From: Silurus meridionalis
Lineage: Eukaryota; Chordata; Actinopteri; Siluriformes; Siluridae
DNA length: 64,000 nt
Direction: 5' to 3'
Assembly (NCBI RefSeq): GCF_014805685.1
Contig: NC_060886.1
Coordinates: 27,699,652 to 27,763,651 of the forward strand
Shown piece after piece: positions 56,721 through 64,000 of this stretch (position 1 is the first letter of the stretch; each line of letters opens with the position of its first letter). Made by a program: the position numbers and the translations under genes. The notes under the pieces were generated by a model. That model did no database searches. It saw only the letters and a list, made by a program, of their open reading frames with translations, and had not been told where the DNA came from.

Positions 56721-58239
56721 TTTTTTCTCTCGCTCTCTCATTTTTCTTAATCATCAGCTGCTTAAAATACTCTTTCCACCTTCTCAACACATGCCCCTTT
56801 ACTATTCAACAAACTTTCATCTGCATGCTTTATTGTCCTAACGTGCAGCACATCATTCCCAGCTCAGTCCCTCTGCCTGGCCAATTGGTACAAATCCTTT
56901 TCTTCCTCCTTAGTGTCCAACTTCTCATACAGTTTCTCATATGCCTTTTCCTTAGCTTTTGCCACATCCCTCTTCAAATTCTGTCGCATTTAATTGTACT
57001 CCTGCCTATCATCTCTTTGTTGATCCCAATTCTGTTTTACCAACCTCTTTGTCTTCCTTTCTCGTTTCAGATGTCACACCAAGTACCTTTCTAGCTGTCT
57101 CCCTTATCACTTCTGCAGTAGTTGCCCAACCATCCAACACCTCTTCACCACCACTGAGCCCCTGTCTGACCTCTTCATTGAACCTTCCTCCTTCAGTTTC
57201 AACCAACTTATTTTTCTTTCAGTCCTCACTCTTTTCCTCTTCTTCTTCACCTTTGAAGCCATCCTACTAACTACACTGTCCCCTGCCAACAACTTACAGT
57301 CTCCAATCTCCATCAGGTTGCATCTCCTACATATAACTGTGTGCACCTTCCTCCACTCTTATACATCAACCTATGATCCTCCTTCTTCTAAAAATACGTA
57401 TTCACCACTGCCATTTCCATCATTTTTGCAAAATCTACCATCTGCCCTACCACATTCCTCTTCTTAAGACCATACCTAACCATCACCTCCTCATCACCTC
57501 TGTTCCTTTCACCTACATGCCCAATTAGGTCTGCCCCAATCACCAATCTTTCATTCCTAGGTACACCTTCTACCACTTCATCTAACTCACCCCAGAATTT
57601 TTTTATTCTCCCCCATCTTATAACCCACTTGTGGAGCATAAGCACTGATGACAATTATTCAATTATTATCACGCCTTCAACTTTCAGCTTCATGTTCATC
57701 ACCCTATCAGAAACTCTCTTCACCTCCCCTCCACTGCACTCATACTGTACTCTTCCTTCAGAATCACCCCTACACCATTTATTTTACATTCACATCATGA
57801 TAGAACAGTTTAAACACACATCCATGTTCATGGTCTTACTCCCTTTCCACTTGGTCTGCTGAACACATAACATATCTACCTTTCTCCTCTCCATCATATC
57901 AGCTACCTCTCTCCCTTTACCAGTCATAGTACCAACATTTAATGTACCAACCCGAACCTTCACTCTCCTACCCTTTTCCTTTCCCTGCTGTCTCTGTAGA
58001 CGTCTTCCTCCTCTTCTTCTCCTCCTTTGGCCAACAGTAGCCCAATTTCCACCAGTACCCTAACAATACCTGTGGCGGTTGTTAGTAACCCGGAACTCGA
58101 CTGATCTAGTATGGATTTAAGGTTTGCGATCCCCATGCTTGATTTGGCATGTTTTACACTGGATGCCCTTCCTAACACAACCCTCCCTATTTATCCTGGC
58201 TTGGGAACGGCACCAAGAGTGCACTGGCTTGTGCAATGG

Positions 58240-59425
58240 CTGGGTTCCAATAACACTACATACTAAGCCTTCTTATTTGGATATAACAATATTTTTCAGA
58301 ACTCCAATGCTTTCAATTAATATATAAAAAAAATAAAATAATTAACATTACTGGATATTTTCTCTTTACATCCATTTTCTATCTTTTCCAGGCATGTAAC
58401 TAGTGAGGTTCCTCTACATGGACATTCCCACTATGACTAGTAAATTGTCCAGACTTTACTTCAGCATTTCATCTGTTCAACAACACATAATTCCAGCAGT
58501 ATATCATACATTTACAGTCTCCCCAGGCTTCCTTAATAATCTTCCTTTTTCCATTTCCATTTTTTGTTATCTCAGAGGAATTACAATATCCACATTTACT
58601 TCCCCTGTCATTATCTTCCAGATTTCATCCAACCCTTTATGGTCAGAAATTCTCAAGAATAACCATTCATTCTTACATACAGGAGTGAGAAGTTCTGGGT
58701 GGAATCAGTTGCAGAGTCTTGTTAATGTAATTGAAACGCACAACAGAGGTGCAATTATAGAAAATCAGATTTAACTGTATCATTAGTTGTTAATGTGGAA
58801 AAAAAAAACAAAGAAAAGAAAAAAGCAAAGAAAATAGGTCAGGAGCATTAGAAGACTGGAAACTGAGGAGGCTTGGACCTTTGTGTCAACCTGCAGAATC
58901 TGATTATTGTAAAGTGAGCATGAAGTGTGGTAAGGACAAACTAGTGCTTATTTAATGTAAAATGAGTTTTGGAACGTTCTGTCCTGTGTTAAATAATGTC
59001 TACATAAATCATAAAATAATGTTTTCAAAAATCATATTTTTTCAAGTATACAAGCAACTGATCTCATTTCGTAGTTATCGAAAACCTCTGTGTTTTATGC
59101 TCTATTGGATTTCTGGATGACGTTTGCACATCATCATTTAGGATGAAAAATTGGTACAACTTGTGAACTATTTAAGTGACATGACTTCTGCTTTAATCCT
59201 AAAATATAACGCACACATTTGCAGAATCCTATGCCATACCTTGTTCACTTAATGCACCTTTATTTCAATGAATAAAAGAAAAATTACAGTTGTGCCTGAG
59301 ATGAAGTAGGTGAGTTAGAGCTCGGACAACACAAAATGTGCAAAACAGGGCATGCTCCAGATTTAGGGTTGGAAAACTGTGGTCTATTGAATTGTACTCT
59401 CAAATGTTTCTTGGATGCTTTAACC
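58240..59425. other. Intergenic, no feature seen
   Basis: AT-rich. The 123-codon frame at 58403-58774 shows no domain. Confidence 0.45.
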
Positions 59426-59430
59426 GTTTT

Positions 59431-59800
59431 GATTAGATTAGATTAGATTAGATTAGATTTAACTTTATTGTCATTGTGCTAAGTACATGTACAGAGCCAA
59501 TGAGATGCAGTTAGCATATTTACAATAGATAACAGTAGATAAATAAAGTATGAGGTCCATATATACAGGGATAAGGGTGATTAATGTACAGAAGGTGCAG
59601 TAGGTAGTATATGGTATATACAGTAACATACAATATACTGTCCAAAAATATGCATAGGTAGATATGTCAGAAGATAATATGCTCAAATGACATGATATAG
59701 TTATGTACAAGTATGAATGTATGTATGATACAGTATATACAGTATAAATATTGGTGGAATGTACAATAGTGAAACCGTGAGTTATGGATGGTGGGAAAAA
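59431..59800 (-). mobile_element. LINE 3' UTR with (GATTA)n tail
   Basis: Six GATTA units (59431-59460) followed by ACTTTATTGTCATTGTGCTA. This is the reverse view of a LINE 3' terminus of the type that ends in a pentamer repeat, like 55398. The body to 59800 is rich in TATATACAG and has no ORF. Confidence 0.6.
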
Positions 59801-59810
59801 AATGTGTGAA

Positions 59811-59901
59811 CCATTTTTCATGAATGCAGATATTTATTTAAGATAAAAAAAAATTCAAAAGGCAAAAAAAAAAAAAATATCTGCATCCATGAAAAATGCT
59901 T
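59811..59901. repeat. Short inverted repeat (hairpin)
   Basis: ATTTTTCATGAATGCAGATA at 59813 and TATCTGCATCCATGAAAAAT at 59879 are near-perfect complements, separated by about 47 bp of A-rich DNA. Confidence 0.7.
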
Positions 59902-59904
59902 TGT

Positions 59905-60600
59905 ATTTTTCAGTAAATATCATTTGTTTAGATATCTTAAATTCTTATTTAGTTATTGAGTTATGCAGACTCTTTTTGTAAGACCAAACCCAAAGCCATG
60001 TTGTTCATAACAGAATGCAAAGCGGTGCAAAATTTTAACACAGACACACAAAAGCTTGGAACAGCACATTCAGCGTCGCTTTATATTCACAAAAGCAGTT
60101 CTATAAGTATACTGTACTTTTGGTTTTTTTTTCTGGCTGTACTGTGCCTGCATCAGCACATTTTGCATCAGAGGCTGATTAAATTAAGATGAAACCTATA
60201 CGCTATAGAAGGCCTAAGGAATGTATTATACTCCATCAAAGCTCTCTTGCTGTACAGTCTGGATTGCAGCAACTTCAATAAACCATATCAAGATGTGATT
60301 ATCTTCAGTGATTTAACACTGACTGCTCCGATGATTTTTTTATTTATTGTTTTTTAGTTGTTCTGATTAAATCAAAGACAAAATGTAACTTTGTAACATA
60401 TGTACTAATGTAAATGCGAAAAAAAGAAGAAGAAAAGCAAAACTACCAGATATCACGATACCAGAATAATGCATAATTAAAATGAAGAACACATTGTTAA
60501 ATAAAAATAGATATTTTTTCTGTTCTTCATCTTTTGCATTCGATTGCATTGGAACAACTGACCACATTTTGGTTCAAGTTTTACTGTACAGTAAAACGCC
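59905..60600. other. Intergenic, no feature seen
   Basis: No recognised gene or repeat. Confidence 0.45.
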
Positions 60601-60605
60601 ATATA

Positions 60606-61197
60606 TACCGTAATTTCCGGACTATAAAGCGCACCCATATATAAGCCGCACCCACTGAATTTTACAAATATTTTTATTTTTAACATAAATAAGCCGCACC
60701 TGTGTCTACACTAATGTACTTTACACAGGCTTTAACGAAAGACACGTTACACATGGTGTAACGGGTGAAATATGTTGCGCTTCCTTTAGCGGTATTTTGG
60801 GAATAGCATGCCAGAAGCAAGCTCTCACTTCACCCTGACTCAACGTGTTACAACGGCTTGTATCTAAACAGTAGCCGACCAAGAAAGTCATTGTTCACTG
60901 TCTTCCTCTTTCCTTTCACGACTATTTCTCTCAGGAGTTTATCTTTTGGCATCGTCGTGCGTTTAAAAATCACCCGATGGAAGTTTTTTCTCCCGATGCC
61001 ATGCAGCTTAACACAAGTGAGGTACGTTTTTTCGTTTCCGTTCGGAAATTTCATTGGTCTAATGTTATGGGGTTCAGTTTTTTGGCTTGAAGTTTGTAAA
61101 ACCGTGAAAAAACCCAGGAAAAATCCATAAATTGTTTAAGCCACGGGGTTCAAAACGTGGGAAAAAAGTAGCAGCTTATAGTCCGGAAAATACGGTA
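60606..61197. mobile_element. 592-bp TIR DNA transposon (TACCGTAATTTCCGG family), non-autonomous
   Basis: Starts TACCGTAATTTCCGGACTAT and ends ATAGTCCGGAAAATACGGTA, giving TIRs of about 22 bp that pair with one mismatch. A subterminal ATATAAGCCGCACC motif occurs twice near the left end. The interior holds short frames on both strands (60848-61054 minus, 60858-61130 plus) with no recognised domain. The superfamily is not assigned. Confidence 0.75.
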
Positions 61198-61199
61198 AG

Positions 61200-61885
61200 C
61201 AGATGTGCCGCAATACCTCCTATAGAATCTTTGAAAATCCTCATTCACCCTATTTCCCAATTCTAATGTGCTACATCTAAAATAAATGAAGGTAATTGAT
61301 ATGCCGTAATGATATGTAATGTGACTAATTGCTGCTGTGTGTCAGGTAATGTAGGCCATTTAGCTAAAGGAAATAACACAATAGTGAACCTACTGTCAAA
61401 TGTGTCTATTAGAATCACTCCTCCACAATCACTGTTTCAGCTGGAAATATCTATTAAAAGGATTTTTCTTGCAGCTCCTACACCATGCTCACAAATAATG
61501 ACCAATTTCAGCCACAACAGCTCATTTCACAGTTCAAAATGTTTGGCATCACGTCTGCAGCTGATGCCTAGTTAGAATCAATGACTCACAAAGACAATAG
61601 ACAATAGGGAAGGGTTGTTTGGGAAGGTAAAGGTCCCTGATCTTTCTTGGATTCCTTTAAAATCTGTAACTGAGAAAATTTTCATTTTAGTGCAAAACAG
61701 TGATTTAGCATCTGTTTTCATGCATGATGAGGAAGTGATAATTATAATACAGCAGTGAATATTCTGGATTTTTAATCTCCTGTCTATCATCCAATTCTGG
61801 CTTTTTGTGATTTTGGGGTAAAGTTGTGAATTTGTCTTTCTTTTTGTAGGTCAATTTTAAAATTTTTGTTTGAAGTATTTCTAGA
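61200..61885. other. Intergenic, no feature seen
   Basis: No recognised gene or repeat. Confidence 0.45.
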
Positions 61886-61889
61886 TTTA

Positions 61890-62195
61890 AATAAATTCAA
61901 TTCATTTTTATTTGTATTGCGCTTTTAACAATGAACATTGTCTCGAAGCAGCTTTACACAGATAATGTGGTGATAAAAATGAATAAAATGTTCTTTATAA
62001 GTGTAAGTTTGTCCCTGATGAGCAACTGTGGCGAGGAAAAACTCTTTGAGATGGCATAAGGAACAAACCTTGAGAGGAACCATACCCAAGAGGGAACTCA
62101 TCCTCATCTGGGTTCCACCAAATGTCCATTTATTGCAGATATATTGCAGATATATGATGTTGCGAGGTGCAGTGATGGTGATCACTGTTCCTAAA
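61890..62195 (-). mobile_element. LINE 3' UTR fragment (copy 4)
   Basis: The reverse of 46320-46560: AATTCATTTTTATTTGTATT, ATTGTCTCGAAGCAGCTTTA, GATGAGCAACTGTGGCGAGG, GAACTCATCCTCATCTGGGT. Confidence 0.75.
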
Positions 62196-62199
62196 GTTT

Positions 62200-62865
62200 C
62201 ATCTGATTAATTATTTAAGTCTGTTGCAGCAATAATAATTTATTCTATTTTAAAAAGGCAATATTTGTGCATTGACTAAAGTGGTAAAAAGGTATTGGTA
62301 TTCATAGTGGTTTTTGCTCCTGCCTGTTTATATATTTGACCTTATTGATATAAACCTATCAATCATATTACAACTGAAATGACTGCCAGTCTCTGCTATA
62401 ACTGAAAATTAATCCACACCCACAGATTTGAGACTTCAGTAGCACTGTGGTATATTGTCATAATTTCCCCAAAAAACTTTGTTTTGTTTATATTAATAGG
62501 ATATATGCAACAGATTTTTATTTAGGAAATATGATGACTGTGCAGATACTGCAAAGAATAAAGCCATAGGAACTAACCCTAAGCCATATAAACCTTCATG
62601 CATTTTTAAATCATTTCAAACCTCTGTAGTTCAGAAACACAACCTCAGCATTGTGCTGTGAAATGGAAACTAACAGGTCAGATCAATATAAACACAAGCT
62701 AGGTACACACATTTATTGTGACTTATACTTGTGCTTTTGTTAGAAGTGTTTTTGCACCTCATATACAAATATTATTCAAACCTGTAATAAGCTTTTTGAT
62801 TGGTATATATATATATATATATGTTGGATGTTAGATTTTTGTTCAATCAATTTTCAGCCTCTATG
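62200..62865. other. Intergenic, no feature seen
   Basis: Contains a short (TA)n run at 62806-62822. Otherwise nothing recognised. Confidence 0.45.
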
Positions 62866-62869
62866 TGCT

Positions 62870-63477
62870 GCCATGTCAATATAATTTGCCCAGGGCCTTT
62901 ACAATCAGTAGTGTTGACTGATGAACCTTAGACTATATTAGCAATAGGTCTGTTTCTTTAACCAATCAGATTTCAAATTCACCTTACAGGGCCAGCTAGC
63001 TATCCCAGAATAGCGTCAGCATTTTTCAATTCTCTGATTGGTCAGAGCGAAACTGTTACAGCCAGGTTTGACTAGCAAAACACGTCTGTAGCTCTGCACA
63101 CAATAATACATCTGAGTTAGAAATTTTTACGCTCACAATGGCTGATGGAGGAAGAAAAATTTATTTGGTCTCAGACATACTTAAAAATACATTTTCAAGA
63201 AAAGCTACACATCGTATGGAGGCCGGCCAACCCCGAAGCTAGCTAGCTTGTCTCAGCCCAGGAAAGGGTTTGTTCTCCACTTCCAGACCAGTAAATACGA
63301 GTGGTACCACTGGTTTACAGCCTCTGAGGAGCGGTGCAAATTATGTGAGTATGCATTTCTGGTGGGTAGGTTGTATTTTATTAAAACATTTTTTAGTTTT
63401 TTTATGTTATTAAGATGTGGATTAAGTCAGGTAAGTCCCCGCTGAAGGCCCAGGTACCAAATGCACGGCCCACCACT
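62870..63477 (+). mobile_element. hAT element relic with transposase N-terminus (TTF/ZMYM-like type)
   Basis: The frame from 63139 reads MADGGRKIYLVSDILKNTFS and KATHRMEAGQP. After a small shift it continues GKGFVLHFQTSKYEWYHWFT and ASEERCKLC, the start of a TTF-type zinc finger hAT transposase of the kind annotated as ZMYM1-like in fish. GTGAGT follows at about 63343 in a possible splice position. Sequence then jumps to the 3' terminus, AAATGCACGGCCCACCACTG at 63458-63477. The 5' terminus is degraded. The catalytic domain is missing, so it is an internally deleted derivative. Confidence 0.65.
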
Positions 63478-63479
63478 GC

Positions 63480-63530
63480 TATATGGACAAAAGTTTGTGG
63501 ACACCTGAACATAGAATTGATATTTGTTTT
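63480..63530 (+). mobile_element. Tc1-group terminal fragment
   Basis: CTATATGGACAAAAGTTTGT then GGACACCTGAACATAG matches a common fish Tc1/MITE terminus, directly adjoining the hAT end. No partner end in the window. Confidence 0.6.
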
Positions 63531-63534
63531 TATT

Positions 63535-64000
63535 TAACAGCCAGTATATTACTATTATATTATATTACTATACTATAATAAGCATACTAAAATTTAAGTT
63601 TTATTTATTTATTTAAAAACAAAACATTCAGAATCTTATTTAAGTTTATACTGGTGAGGCTTGTACAATATTTAAGTTGTTCAAAACTTTATAGTTCACA
63701 AGAAAGATTTCAGTGTACAGTTATGTATGTTATTCCATGTCGTCAGAATTTTCTGCTTACTTCCTACCCAAAAAATGTTTGTAGGTTTTTTGACCACACT
63801 AAATTTCCACTTAGGTGTGAATAAATGTAACTTTGTCTTTTCTTTGGATTATGTTTGACATCATACTACTAGAGATAAGGACATGATCTTAGTCTTAAAT
63901 GTTTGGTAACATTTGTTTTAAACCAAACAAAAAATGATTTGTAAGTGTCTTTACTGCGGGTATAAATGCTATTTAATGTTATTAAGCCAACTGTGCTAGT
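63535..64000. other. Window end, no feature seen
   Basis: AT-rich, no gene or repeat recognised. Confidence 0.4.

Larger units (their letters stand above)
53821..58235 (-). mobile_element. RTE-type LINE, long degenerate copy with nested insertions
   Basis: On the minus strand, from right to left: the 5' block at 57960-58235; endonuclease with RLVIGADLIGHVGERNRG at 57388-57654; the linker at 56750-57350; N-terminal RT at 55060-55395 (MPEEWRRSVLVPI); and later RT with VVRPAMLYGLETVALTKRQE at 54068-54440. It ends at the 3' terminus in a TTCTTCTTC run at 53821. About 3 kb of the element survives, with frameshifts throughout. A SINE (54876-55050) and two LINE pieces (55398-56720) lie inside it. 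Confidence 0.87.

Noticed and set aside
58403..58774. 123-codon plus-strand ORF
   Set aside because: Composition is that of AT-rich non-coding DNA (Ile/Ser/Phe-rich), with no similarity to a known family and no splice sites in phase.

Overview
This is eukaryotic nuclear DNA, almost certainly from a teleost fish. The evidence is spliced exons with GT-AG borders, Pol III tRNA genes including an intron-containing tRNA-Arg, long dinucleotide microsatellites, and dense layers of fish-type transposons: RTE and L2-like LINEs, a DIRS element, Ty3/gypsy, Tc1/mariner, hAT, a probable Harbinger and tRNA-derived SINEs. The repeat mix suggests an ostariophysan, perhaps a catfish, but that is a guess. Nothing bacterial or phage-like is present.

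Layout. 1-11.6 kb is a repeat graveyard: a ~344-bp tandem repeat, a truncated RTE LINE, two inverted copies of a DIRS retrotransposon (minus-strand pieces at 2.3-2.5 and 3.4-4.0 kb, a longer plus-strand copy at 4.9-8.1 kb), a second RTE 3' end, and a minus-strand Ty3/gypsy relic that stops at a 100-N assembly gap (11611-11710). From 11.7 to 19.85 kb lies a tandem tRNA cassette array with 12 tRNA genes: five tRNA-Thr(AGT), five tRNA-Arg(TCT) each with a 17-nt intron, and two elongator tRNA-Met(CAT). They form a ~3.48-kb higher-order unit [Thr-Arg, Thr-Arg, Met]. The array is cut off on the right by an uninterrupted 2.24-kb (CT)n tract (19851-22093), followed at once by a complete but dead Tc1/mariner element with ~205-bp terminal inverted repeats.

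23.7-27.4 kb holds RTE scraps, one of them split by a 1.0-kb hAT element with an 8-bp target duplication, then an LTR/gag fragment and a truncated Tc1 element. The only convincing protein-coding host gene lies at 27861-32413 (+). Its six exons join in frame into a 271-residue class I SAM-dependent methyltransferase of the TMT1/Methyltransf_11 type. A third Tc1 element sits 19 bp after its stop codon, inside the presumed 3' UTR, and the first obvious AATAAA lies beyond it.

34-64 kb is intergenic, or intron of an unseen gene. It contains a probable Harbinger remnant, SINE heads, several LINE 3' tails, a largely deleted RTE copy with both ends (42.6-44.2 kb), an L2 piece inserted in another LINE (50.3-53.2 kb), a 4.4-kb minus-strand RTE carrying a SINE and two LINE fragments (53.8-58.2 kb), a 592-bp TIR element, and a shortened hAT relic near the right end. 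Apart from the methyltransferase and the tRNA genes, nothing looks functional; the remaining ORFs are transposon fragments, repeat translations or chance.
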